In this document: positions 45,277 to 52,594 of the stretch, in pieces
Numbering within the stretch: position 1 is the stretch's first letter
How the letters are laid out: each line of letters starts with the position of its first letter
Virus record (IMG/VR): IMGVR_UViG_3300025110_000002
Coordinates: 1 to 64,000 of that record
DNA: 64,000 bases
Source of the DNA: a virus
Direction: 5' to 3' (one strand)
Notes under the pieces: model-generated
Database searches by the model: none
Told to the model about the DNA's origin: nothing
The model's input: only the letters and a program-made list of their open reading frames with translations
Made by a program: the position numbers and the translations under genes

Positions 45277-45292
45277 TTTAAATTTTAATATT

Positions 45293-45460
45293 ATGGCACG
45301 AACAAAAAAAAGAACTTGCAGTGTAACAGGTATTACTACTAATGAAAGAAATTTTTATAGTAATCAACCACATGTTAAAGCTGTAGACAATTTAAGACGC
45401 GCAACCGGAGCTAATAAAGCTCAACTGACTAGAATGTTTAATCAATTATCAACATATTAA
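45293..45460 (+). CDS. Tiny basic protein in the recombination module
   Basis: A 55-residue protein, MARTKKRTCSVTGITTNERN then QPHVKAVDNLRRATGANKAQ. It lies between the exonuclease and SSB-like genes, behind the A/T leader TTAATATTATG. A single CSVTG turn and a basic helix suggest nucleic-acid binding. No family recognised. Confidence 0.5.
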   Translation: MARTKKRTCSVTGITTNERNFYSNQPHVKAVDNLRRATGANKAQLTRMFNQLSTY

Positions 45461-45462
45461 TT

Positions 45463-45783
45463 ATGGCAAGCATAATAGCAACGAGTATCGACCTTACCAA
45501 GATACCAAAAGAAAAAATAATAACTGGTAAGAAAGGTAAATATTTACCTATAACTGTTACAATAAATGATGAACTAGATCAATTTAACAATAATGGGCCT
45601 GTAATTGTTCAACAAACAAAAGAGGAACGTGATGCTAAAACTGAAAAAGTTTATTTAGGGAATGTAAAAGTAGTATGGACTAACGGCAATAATGTTGATG
45701 TAGCCCCAAGGGAAGATCAACCCCAGCAATCAAACGCTGCGCCAGTAGAACCAGTAATTAAAGACGACGATTTACCATTTTAA
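45463..45783 (+). CDS. Single-stranded DNA-binding-like protein
   Basis: A 106-residue protein with an OB-type start (GKKGKYLPITVTINDELDQF), then KVYLGNVKVVWTNG and an acidic C-terminal tail ending DDDLPF. That tail matches the SSB peptide that contacts replication and repair partners. Its place between nuclease and primase-helicase genes supports an SSB role. It is shorter than cellular SSB. Confidence 0.75.
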   Translation: MASIIATSIDLTKIPKEKIITGKKGKYLPITVTINDELDQFNNNGPVIVQQTKEERDAKTEKVYLGNVKVVWTNGNNVDVAPREDQPQQSNAAPVEPVIKDDDLPF

Positions 45784-45791
45784 AAACAACT

Positions 45792-47501
45792 ATGAACACT
45801 ACGGAGATCAATGGATTTTTGATTGATACATTCAATCAATATGATCTGCCAGAAGGGAAAAAAGAGGGCACTTGTCCTCTTTGTTCTTCTAGTAGAAGAC
45901 CTGAAAATAAGAAAAAGAAGTGTGCTTCTTATGATTGGGAACGGGGTCTCGGTACTTGTCATAATTGTAATCAAACTTTTCAACTTCACTCTTATCAAAG
46001 AAAGGGTGATAAAGATAAAGTATATCTATTGCCTGAAGTACATTATAATCCCGTTAGTACTAAGGTTCAGAAATGGTTTAAAAGTCGCGGTATATCTCAG
46101 CAGACCCTTGATGCTTTAAAAGTTTCTGAGGGTCTGGAGTATATGCCACAAACGAACAAAAAAGAAAATGCTATACATTTCAATTATTATACGGGTGGAG
46201 AATTAGTAAACATAAAATATAGAGATGGTAGGAAAAATTTTAAATTATATAAAGGAGCAGAAAAGATATTTTATAATATTGATAATACCGTAGGACATAA
46301 AGACTGTATTATTGTAGAAGGAGAAATGGATGCTTTATCTTTTTATGAAGTTGGAGTGCCTAATGTTATATCTGTACCTAATGGGGCTACATTAAATTCT
46401 AATAACCTAGATTATTTAGATAATTGTATTGATTATTTTTCAGATAAAGAAAAAATTATTATTGCAGTTGATCAAGATGAACCAGGTCAAGCTCTACAAC
46501 AAGAGTTAATTAGAAGATTAGGAGCTGAAATTTGTTATGTAGCTTCTTTTGAAGATTGTAAAGACGCAAATGAATATTTATTAAAATATGGATCTGAAAG
46601 ATTATCAAAGTGTATTGAACAAGCAAAACCGGTACCACTCGAAAATGTTACAACATTTAAAGAAATTGAGTCTGAAATTACTGACTTTGTTAAACATGGC
46701 TTTAAAAAAGGTTATCAAGTTGGTTTATCAAATTTTGATGAAATTTTTTCAACTTACACCGGACAGTTTATTACTGTTACTGGCATACCTTCTTCTGGGA
46801 AGTCTGATTTTGTGGATCAAATGGTTGTCGGATATAATGTAAATTATAAATGGAAAACAGCTTTTGCATCACCCGAAAATGCACCTACATATTTACATGC
46901 ACATAAATTAATGCGAAAAGTATGGCAAGGAATGCCAACACCAGGAGATATTGGCAGTAAAAAATGGCAAGAAGTGGCAGACCATGTAAATGATAATTTC
47001 TTTTTTATTGATATGGAAAGGTATACTTTAGAATCAGTATTAAGAAAAGGAGCTGAGCTTGTTAAGCGTAAAGGAATTAAATGTTTGGTTATTGACCCAT
47101 TTAATAAAATAAGAGATATAGATTCTAAATTAGAAGATGTAAATAGATACACAATGGAATACCTTACTAAAATTGAAATATTTGCTAAAAAATATGATGT
47201 TTTAGTTATAATAGTGGCTCATCCTACAAAAATGTATAGAGATGGTAATGGAAAAATAGAAGAGCCTAATATGTATAATATAAAAGGGGGAGGAGAATGG
47301 TATGATGCTTCTTATCATGGGCTTTTAGTTCATAGAGATTATGAAAATAAAACAGTAAAGGCTAAAGTATTAAAAGTTAAATTTCAAAACTTAGGAGAAA
47401 ATGGGGCTGAGGCTCATTTTAAGTGGGATCCAATGTCTGGCTGTTTTATTCCTCAAGAAAATTTTAATACAAAAAATGAGTTAATGCCCTGGGAAAATTA
47501 A
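45792..47501 (+). CDS. Primase-helicase (T7 gp4-like)
   Basis: This 569-residue fusion has a zinc ribbon (Cys28, Cys31, Cys56, Cys59), a TOPRIM domain (IIVEGEMDALSFYEVG, about 173-188, then AVDQDEPGQAL) and a DnaB-family helicase core. The helicase core has Walker A TGIPSSGKSDF (about 327-337), Walker B CLVIDPFNKI (about 433-442), and VIIVAHPTKMYRDG (about 474-487). It makes primers and unwinds the fork, as in T7. It is the only recognisable replisome engine in the window; no DNA polymerase gene is seen next to it. Confidence 0.93.
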   Translation: MNTTEINGFLIDTFNQYDLPEGKKEGTCPLCSSSRRPENKKKKCASYDWERGLGTCHNCNQTFQLHSYQRKGDKDKVYLLPEVHYNPVSTKVQKWFKSRGISQQTLDALKVSEGLEYMPQTNKKENAIHFNYYTGGELVNIKYRDGRKNFKLYKGAEKIFYNIDNTVGHKDCIIVEGEMDALSFYEVGVPNVISVPNGATLNSNNLDYLDNCIDYFSDKEKIIIAVDQDEPGQALQQELIRRLGAEICYVASFEDCKDANEYLLKYGSERLSKCIEQAKPVPLENVTTFKEIESEITDFVKHGFKKGYQVGLSNFDEIFSTYTGQFITVTGIPSSGKSDFVDQMVVGYNVNYKWKTAFASPENAPTYLHAHKLMRKVWQGMPTPGDIGSKKWQEVADHVNDNFFFIDMERYTLESVLRKGAELVKRKGIKCLVIDPFNKIRDIDSKLEDVNRYTMEYLTKIEIFAKKYDVLVIIVAHPTKMYRDGNGKIEEPNMYNIKGGGEWYDASYHGLLVHRDYENKTVKAKVLKVKFQNLGENGAEAHFKWDPMSGCFIPQENFNTKNELMPWEN

Positions 47502-47505
47502 TATT

Positions 47506-47802
47506 ATGAAATCATTATATGCAAAAAAAAGAACTAATTATAAAGGATTATCAAGTACAAAATGGTTCCCAACAAAAGAATATGATAAATGGAATTCATA
47601 TTGTGTAGACAATAATATAAGAATTTTTCCAATTCCTACAACTAAAGGTATGTATCCTGAAGAATGGAAAATTGGTATTTGTTTAGGGCCTTATAAAAAA
47701 GGCGAAAAACCTCATATATCTCCTAATGTTTATACGGTAGATAATATTTATGAAGAAATGGCTAAAATGAAAAAATATTATTATGATAAATATAGAAAAT
47801 GA
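47506..47802 (+). CDS. Hypothetical protein between primase-helicase and ThyA
   Basis: A 98-residue protein, SSTKWFPTKEYDKWNSYCVD then YPEEWKIGICLGPYKKGEKP. It ends with a helix overlapping the first 20 bases of thyA. The TKGMYPEEWKIGIC pattern suggests a small alpha/beta domain. Function unknown. Confidence 0.5.
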   Translation: MKSLYAKKRTNYKGLSSTKWFPTKEYDKWNSYCVDNNIRIFPIPTTKGMYPEEWKIGICLGPYKKGEKPHISPNVYTVDNIYEEMAKMKKYYYDKYRK

Positions 47803-48598
47803 ATACTTGCAATTAATGGCAGGGGTTCTTTATGGGGGTAAAGAAAAAGAAGACAGAACAGGAACCGGCACAAGATCAGTGTTTGGCAGAATGATAAGAC
47901 ACGATATGAAATGTGGGTTTCCAATATTAACAACAAAAAAAATATATTTTGAAAAAGCACTTGCAGAAATTTTATGGATTATTAACGGAAGAACCGATCT
48001 TAAGTATCTCCATGACAACAATATTAAGTATTGGGATTATGATTATAAAAGATCTAAACGCACAGATGGAACTCTGGGTAAAATATACGGCCATCAGTGG
48101 CGTAATTTTAATTCTGTTGATCAGTTTAAGGAGGTCATTAATGAAATTAAAAATAATCCAAATTCGCGGAGACTTATGGTTTCGGCTTGGAATCCTTTTG
48201 ACATGGGTGATATGGTTTTGCCTCCCTGTCATTATGGCTTTCAAATTTATATAAACAAAGGTAAGATGAGTTTAATGTGGCAACAAAGATCTGCTGATAT
48301 ATTCTTAGGATTACCTTACGATATAACCATGTACGGCTTACTACTAGAAATGTTGTGTGCTGGACTTGGTTACGTTCCGGACCAATTGATAGGCAGTTTG
48401 GGCGATTGTCATTTATATAACAATCATTTAGATCAAGCTAAACTTCAATTAGGAAGAACACCCTATATCCTACCTAAAATAAAAATAAAAAAGGGTATTG
48501 ATATAAAAAATGGTGCATTATTTGTACCAACTAAAACTATGATTAATTTAATTAAATACAAACACTATGAAACAATTAAAGCTAACCTTTCTTATTAG
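47783..48598 (+). CDS. thyA: Thymidylate synthase (ThyA type)
   Basis: The 271-residue enzyme converts dUMP to dTMP with methylene-tetrahydrofolate. Key features are DRTGTGTRSVFG (about 24-35) for the phosphate loop, WIINGRTDLKYL, RRLMVSAWNPFD (about 129-140), and the catalytic Cys149 in LPPCHYGFQ. LPYDITMYG and DCHLYNNHLDQ also match. Length matches the family. It overlaps the next (secreted) gene by 32 bases. Parts of the gene (for example 48181-48240 with 27 G+C of 60) are richer in G+C than its flanks. Confidence 0.95.
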   Translation: MINIENEYLQLMAGVLYGGKEKEDRTGTGTRSVFGRMIRHDMKCGFPILTTKKIYFEKALAEILWIINGRTDLKYLHDNNIKYWDYDYKRSKRTDGTLGKIYGHQWRNFNSVDQFKEVINEIKNNPNSRRLMVSAWNPFDMGDMVLPPCHYGFQIYINKGKMSLMWQQRSADIFLGLPYDITMYGLLLEMLCAGLGYVPDQLIGSLGDCHLYNNHLDQAKLQLGRTPYILPKIKIKKGIDIKNGALFVPTKTMINLIKYKHYETIKANLSY

Positions 48599-49001
48599 TG
48601 TATTTGCTATTTTTATGGCCAATGCTCAATGGCTTTCGTTTTCAAAAAACAAAGCTGTAAAATATCAAAACGCTGTAAGAAGTTATTATGAATTAAATCT
48701 ACTATCTTTGGATAGAGAATTAAGCAGATCTGCTCAATTATGGGCAGAAGAAATGGCGGAAACAGATGATTTTTTATTTTCACCCTATGAATTTGGTGAA
48801 ACTATATATAGATTAAATAAAAAAGAATTTTTTGAGCCAAAAAACAGTTATTTAGATGCTGCTGTAGCATGGATTCAGGCTTACGAAGAACCTGAATATT
48901 ATCAAACTTTATGTGTAGATTGTGCTTTTGTAGGATACGGAAAAGCAGAAAACGAATCCTATATTTATATAGTAGCAAAATACGATAAATTATATAAATA
49001 A
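48567..49001 (+). CDS. Secreted CAP-domain (SCP/PR-1-like) protein
   Basis: The 144-residue product begins with a signal peptide (MKQLKLTFLISVFAIFMANA, cut before Gln-Trp). The mature part resembles a CAP domain: YELNLLSLDRELSRSAQLWA (about 42-61), EEMAETDDFL, GETIYRL, AAVAWIQAYEEPEYYQ and FVGYGKAENESYIYIVAKYD. One Cys pair (LCVDCAF) is kept. It would act in the periplasm or at the cell surface. Such a protein is surprising among nucleotide-synthesis genes; superinfection exclusion or envelope remodelling are possible. Confidence 0.7.
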   Translation: MKQLKLTFLISVFAIFMANAQWLSFSKNKAVKYQNAVRSYYELNLLSLDRELSRSAQLWAEEMAETDDFLFSPYEFGETIYRLNKKEFFEPKNSYLDAAVAWIQAYEEPEYYQTLCVDCAFVGYGKAENESYIYIVAKYDKLYK

Positions 49002-49004
49002 AAA

Positions 49005-49760
49005 ATGTATTATATTTATCACATCCCGGGTAAAAAAATAGGTGTCACACGTGATTTAAATAAGCGTGTGACAAATGCCCAGGGCTATAAACCCGGAGAA
49101 TATGAGGTTTTAGATGCATCAACAGATATTGATTATATATCTAATAAAGAATTAGCCCTTCAAAGAAGGTTTGGTTATAAAGTTGATTTAAGGCCTTATA
49201 AAGAATTAGGAAAATCAAATTATATGAAAACACATACGTCTTCAGAAGCTACTACAACATTTAAAATTCCTTTAAATGAAATAAACGCAAAATTTTTAAC
49301 AGATTTAGTTATTGAAACAAATTTAGGAACGTTTAAATTAGATGCTAAAGATAAAATTGAATGGATACTAAGTAATATTCACCCTAGCCAATATGGCCCA
49401 GAAACCTGTTATATATATAATAAGGCTATGGCAGAAGAAGGTGCATTTCAGAAATACATAAAAGATGTAAGTTTTGAAGAAATAAGAGAATGGGCTGCTT
49501 CTAGAAATATAACTTCAAAGGGAGATAGTAAAACTCAATTTGCAAAACTTGTAGAAGAGATTGGTGAACTTGCACAAGGTTTATTAAAAAATAATAAAGC
49601 AGAAACAAAAGATGCTATAGGGGATATTATAGTTGTATTAACCAATCTTTCTACTTTAGAGGGTTTTAAAATTGAAGATTGTATGAATCATGCTTATAAT
49701 GAAATCCAAAATAGAACAGGAAAAATAATAAATGGTACATTTGTAAAAGACACATTATGA
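49005..49760 (+). CDS. Fusion of GIY-YIG-like domain and MazG-like pyrophosphohydrolase
   Basis: The 251-residue protein starts with a GIY-YIG-type element YYIYHIPGKKIGVTRDLNKR (about 2-21), then KELALQRRFGYKVD (about 49-62). It ends with a MazG-type helical domain: FAKLVEEIGELAQGLLKNN (about 180-198) and TKDAIGDIIVVLTNLST, with the EExxE...D..GD metal pattern. A middle segment with KFLTDLVIETNLGTFKLDAK joins them. The MazG half may clean non-canonical dNTPs or alter ppGpp levels; the first half may nick DNA. The active-site Tyr and Arg of the GIY-YIG part seem present but the domain is short. Confidence 0.65.
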   Translation: MYYIYHIPGKKIGVTRDLNKRVTNAQGYKPGEYEVLDASTDIDYISNKELALQRRFGYKVDLRPYKELGKSNYMKTHTSSEATTTFKIPLNEINAKFLTDLVIETNLGTFKLDAKDKIEWILSNIHPSQYGPETCYIYNKAMAEEGAFQKYIKDVSFEEIREWAASRNITSKGDSKTQFAKLVEEIGELAQGLLKNNKAETKDAIGDIIVVLTNLSTLEGFKIEDCMNHAYNEIQNRTGKIINGTFVKDTL

Positions 49761-49987
49761 TAAGAGATCAAATAATAAAACAAGTAATAAATAAAATTAA
49801 ATCAAGATCTGACGTTGGATTTAAAAAATATGGTGTTACTTTGCATCAAGATGATCAGCCTTTAGATGTATGGTTACAACATATACAAGAAGAATTAATG
49901 GACGCTGTAAATTATCTTGAAAAAGCAAGAGCTGTTTTGCGTGAAGAAATAGAGGAGTGCTATATTAGAGATGCGAAGAAAGATTAG
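49757..49987 (+). CDS. Small MazG-like / dNTP-pyrophosphohydrolase-type protein
   Basis: A 76-residue protein with RSDVGFKKYGVTLHQDDQPL (about 17-36), then WLQHIQEELMDAVNYLEKA (about 39-57). This G..KYG.tL...D...WL.H..EEl.DA..Yl pattern recurs in small phage proteins near dNTP genes and carries the EExxDA metal pattern of the all-alpha NTP pyrophosphohydrolases. It overlaps its neighbours (ATGA). Confidence 0.65.
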   Translation: MIRDQIIKQVINKIKSRSDVGFKKYGVTLHQDDQPLDVWLQHIQEELMDAVNYLEKARAVLREEIEECYIRDAKKD

Positions 49988-50420
49988 AAGAAAAAAGGGA
50001 CCTGTTCAAGCAAAAAAAATAACTTATAATAATATTAATTTTGCTTCAGGATTAGAGAAATATATGTATGTTTCTTTAAGAAAAAATAAAATCAAAGCCA
50101 AATATGAGGGGGAAACTTTTGTGCTTATAAATGGTTTTCATTTTGCTAACGATTCCTATGAAAGACAATCTAATGGTAAAGGGAGCTTTTCTAATAGAGG
50201 CGCTAAAAGAATATTACCTATAAAATACACACCAGATTTTATAGGAGATAATTTTATAATAGAAACAAAAGGAAGGGCTAATGAATCTTTTCCAATAAGA
50301 TGGAAGTTGTTTAAAAAACTAGTTTCTGAACAATTTCCAGAGTATGTTCTATTTAAACCCCAAAATCAAAAAGAATGCGACAAGGTAATAGAAATAATAA
50401 AGGAGATGCGAAAGCGTTAG
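49971..50420 (+). CDS. Endonuclease I-like Holliday-junction resolvase (T7 gp3 type)
   Basis: The 149-residue protein shows the T7 endonuclease I catalytic set: Glu29 in ASGLEKYMY, Asp89 in YTPDFIG, Glu98 and Lys100 in IIETKGR. The D-to-E spacing of 9 and E-x-K match the gp3 pattern (10 and 2 in T7). It would resolve recombination junctions and debranch DNA before packaging. The gene overlaps the upstream MazG-like gene and the next small one. Confidence 0.8.
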   Translation: MRRKIRRKKGPVQAKKITYNNINFASGLEKYMYVSLRKNKIKAKYEGETFVLINGFHFANDSYERQSNGKGSFSNRGAKRILPIKYTPDFIGDNFIIETKGRANESFPIRWKLFKKLVSEQFPEYVLFKPQNQKECDKVIEIIKEMRKR

Positions 50421-50548
50421 CCAGAAAAAAATACGCAGAAAGGCAAATAAACCATTGGATTAAATGGTCTATGGAAAGCAGAGGTTATATTAAATATAAA
50501 GAATTAGTTGAAATTCAAAACCGCTATAAAATAAAATGCTATGGCTAA
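50375..50548 (+). CDS. Small basic protein overlapping the endonuclease gene
   Basis: A 57-residue protein, MRQGNRNNKGDAKALARKKY then AERQINHWIKWSMESRGYIK. It starts inside the 3' end of the endonuclease gene in another frame and ends over the start of the next gene. Its composition (basic helix plus YIKYKELVEIQNRYKIK) looks like a real small protein. Function unknown. Confidence 0.5.
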   Translation: MRQGNRNNKGDAKALARKKYAERQINHWIKWSMESRGYIKYKELVEIQNRYKIKCYG

Positions 50549-50678
50549 GAAAATTATTGGACACAATTATAATAAAAAACATAAAATAAAACGAAAAGGA
50601 GTTCATGCAAAAAGTAAAACAAGTAAACTTAAAACTAGTAAACTATATCGCAAACCCTACAAATCACAAGGAAGATGA
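50541..50678 (+). CDS. Tiny Lys-rich conserved phage protein
   Basis: A 45-residue, very basic product containing KRKGVHAKSKTSKLKTSKLY (about 18-37) and ending PYKSQGR. I recognise this GVHAKxKTSKxKxSKxYxKxYxGQG type as a short protein conserved in many phages, near RNR or nucleotide genes. It may bind nucleic acid. No function has been shown to my knowledge. Confidence 0.6.
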   Translation: MAKKIIGHNYNKKHKIKRKGVHAKSKTSKLKTSKLYRKPYKSQGR

Positions 50679-50833
50679 TACCACGAATGATACCCGATAA
50701 TTGGGAAATTACTTTAGGCCTTTATCCTGGAATATTAATAGGAGTAAGGTCTTATATAGAACAAACTTATGTGCAACATGTAATATATTTACCTTTTGTG
50801 GATATATGTATTGAAATAGATAAAGAAAATTAA
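50675..50833 (+). CDS. Tiny hydrophobic beta protein
   Basis: A 52-residue protein, MIPRMIPDNWEITLGLYPGI then VRSYIEQTYVQHVIYLPFVD. It overlaps the Lys-rich gene (ATGA) and ends one base before the RNR beta gene. The strand-rich pattern suggests a small barrel or a protein partner. Function unknown. Confidence 0.5.
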   Translation: MIPRMIPDNWEITLGLYPGILIGVRSYIEQTYVQHVIYLPFVDICIEIDKEN

Positions 50834-50834
50834 T

Positions 50835-51803
50835 ATGGGCTTATTTGATGAAAGAATACCGTATAAACCTTTTGAATATCCTGAATATTATTCAGAAGGG
50901 TGGTTAAAACAAGCACAAGCTTTTTGGCTTCATACAGAAATTCCAATGTCTGGAGACGTCAAAGACTGGAATGAAAAGCTGACTAAAGCAGAAAAAAACT
51001 TAGTTGGTAATATTTTATTAGGATTCGCACAAACAGAGTGTGCGGTGTCGGATTATTGGACACAAAAAGTAGTGTCGTGGTTTCCTAAACACGAAATTCA
51101 ACAAATGGCTATGATGTTTGGATCACAGGAAACAATACATGCAGTAGCCTATTCATATTTAAACGAAACCCTTGGATTGGAAAATTTTGAAGCGTTCCTT
51201 CAAGACAGGGCAACAATGGAGCGCTTCGATAACTTAATCACTTATAATGGAAAAAACCCTATTGGAATTGCTAAAAGTCTTGCAATATTTAGTGCATTCG
51301 CAGAAGGAGTTAGCTTGTATTCTGCTTTCGCTGTTCTTTATAGCTTTCAATTACGTAATCTCCTTAAGGGAGTGGGGCAACAAATGAAATGGAGTGTAAG
51401 AGATGAATCTTTACATTCAAAAATGGGTTGCCAGCTATTTAGACATATGTGTGAAGAAATACCTAATTTAAAAGAGCAGTGTTATGACGAAGTCTTTGAG
51501 GCAGCTAAAACCATGCTTAAAGCAGAAGAAAAATATATCGATAAAATGTTTGAACTGGGAGACATCGAAAACCTTAAGTCCAACGACCTCAAAAATTTTA
51601 TTAGAAAAAGACTTAATGAAAAAATCGTTGAACTTGGTTACAGCAACAAACGGCGATACTTTGAATTTGATAAAGAATCAGCAGGTTCCCTTGATTGGTT
51701 TTACCACCTTACAGGAGGTCATACCCATACTGATTTTTTTGCTATTCGCCCAACTGATTATTCAAAGGCTAATGAAGGTGAAGATTTTGAAGATATTTGG
51801 TAA
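50835..51803 (+). CDS. nrdB: Ribonucleotide reductase class I beta subunit
   Basis: The 322-residue protein has the diferric-tyrosyl site: Glu68 in AQTECAVSDYW (where E. coli has Asp84), Glu99 and His102 in SQETIHAVAY, the radical Tyr106, Glu157 in FAEGVSLYSAF, and Glu191 and His194 in RDESLHSKMG. The C-terminus ends AEDFEDIW-like residues (EGEDFEDIW) that dock on alpha. It generates the radical for dNTP synthesis with the alpha subunit encoded 0.8 kb downstream. All expected metal-ligand positions are filled. Confidence 0.93.
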   Translation: MGLFDERIPYKPFEYPEYYSEGWLKQAQAFWLHTEIPMSGDVKDWNEKLTKAEKNLVGNILLGFAQTECAVSDYWTQKVVSWFPKHEIQQMAMMFGSQETIHAVAYSYLNETLGLENFEAFLQDRATMERFDNLITYNGKNPIGIAKSLAIFSAFAEGVSLYSAFAVLYSFQLRNLLKGVGQQMKWSVRDESLHSKMGCQLFRHMCEEIPNLKEQCYDEVFEAAKTMLKAEEKYIDKMFELGDIENLKSNDLKNFIRKRLNEKIVELGYSNKRRYFEFDKESAGSLDWFYHLTGGHTHTDFFAIRPTDYSKANEGEDFEDIW

Positions 51804-51805
51804 TT

Positions 51806-51982
51806 ATGAAAAAACTATACAACAAATTTTTAGAAAAAATAAGTAAAAATAAATTTAGACAGTGGAAATTAAAACAACCTTTATGGATACAACTTTTAAT
51901 TGAAATACCTATTTTTATATTTATATTTTGGCTATTAAATTTAATATTTAATCCTTTTGGATACAGAATAACCCCTTGGTGA
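51806..51982 (+). CDS. Small single-helix membrane protein
   Basis: A 58-residue protein with a Lys-rich start, then WIQLLIEIPIFIFIFWLLNL as one transmembrane helix, and a short NPFGYRITPW tail. It starts two bases after nrdB. Function unknown. Confidence 0.5.
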   Translation: MKKLYNKFLEKISKNKFRQWKLKQPLWIQLLIEIPIFIFIFWLLNLIFNPFGYRITPW

Positions 51983-52368
51983 TGGTTAAAGTATTTAAAA
52001 GTAAAAATGAAAATATTAGAACTTGTAATATTTGTAAAAAAAAGAAAAAAAGTTCTAAATTTAAACATGACTATAAAAAAACTTGTATAAGGTGTGAATT
52101 TAGATGGAAAAGAAGTTTTTTAAGGTTATTAATCCATGATAGAAGACTATCTGCTAAAGAAAGATTAGCTAATAGACTGGGATATATGGGCACAGCATTT
52201 ATAATGATGTCACCATATTTATTAAATTATGGAAATATAGGGGCTATAACATACGTTATTGGAGGTATTGTTTGTATACCACAAGTATGGGTAGCTAAAC
52301 AATGGAATTTAGTTGCAGTTAATATTAATGTAAGTATAGGCTATTTAATTTATTTAATTTATATATAA
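51982..52368 (+). CDS. Zinc-ribbon membrane protein
   Basis: A 128-residue protein. The N-terminal zinc ribbon has TCNICKKKK (about 14-22) and TCIRCEFRW (about 34-42), a C-x2-C...C-x2-C layout. The C-terminal half holds two or three hydrophobic helices (GYMGTAFIMMSPYLLNYG, AITYVIGGIVCIPQVWV and ISIGYLIYL-like). It resembles phage integral membrane proteins with a cytoplasmic metal-binding head. The ATG used here overlaps the previous stop (TGATG). Function unknown. Confidence 0.55.
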   Translation: MVKVFKSKNENIRTCNICKKKKKSSKFKHDYKKTCIRCEFRWKRSFLRLLIHDRRLSAKERLANRLGYMGTAFIMMSPYLLNYGNIGAITYVIGGIVCIPQVWVAKQWNLVAVNINVSIGYLIYLIYI

Positions 52369-52372
52369 AAAA

Positions 52373-52594
52373 ATGAAAGAAAGCAAATTGATTGAAATGT
52401 GGAATAGAATTGAAGTTTTAGGAAGCAATGTTCAACAAATAATTCAAGAATTGCATAATTTAAAAGATTTATCTATAGGTACTATGCAATTAATAAAAAA
52501 TTTTTCTGAATATGATAAAGCTGTAGAAAAATTAAAAAAAGATTTAAAAGAAAAAACCGAAAAAGAAAAAAAAGAAAAAGAAAATGTGGAATAA
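52373..52594 (+). CDS. Small coiled-coil protein
   Basis: A 73-residue helical protein with heptads LIEMWNRIEVLGSNVQQIIQ and an extremely Lys/Glu-rich tail KEKTEKEKKEKENVE. It overlaps the nrdA start by 11 bases. Function unknown. Confidence 0.5.
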   Translation: MKESKLIEMWNRIEVLGSNVQQIIQELHNLKDLSIGTMQLIKNFSEYDKAVEKLKKDLKEKTEKEKKEKENVE

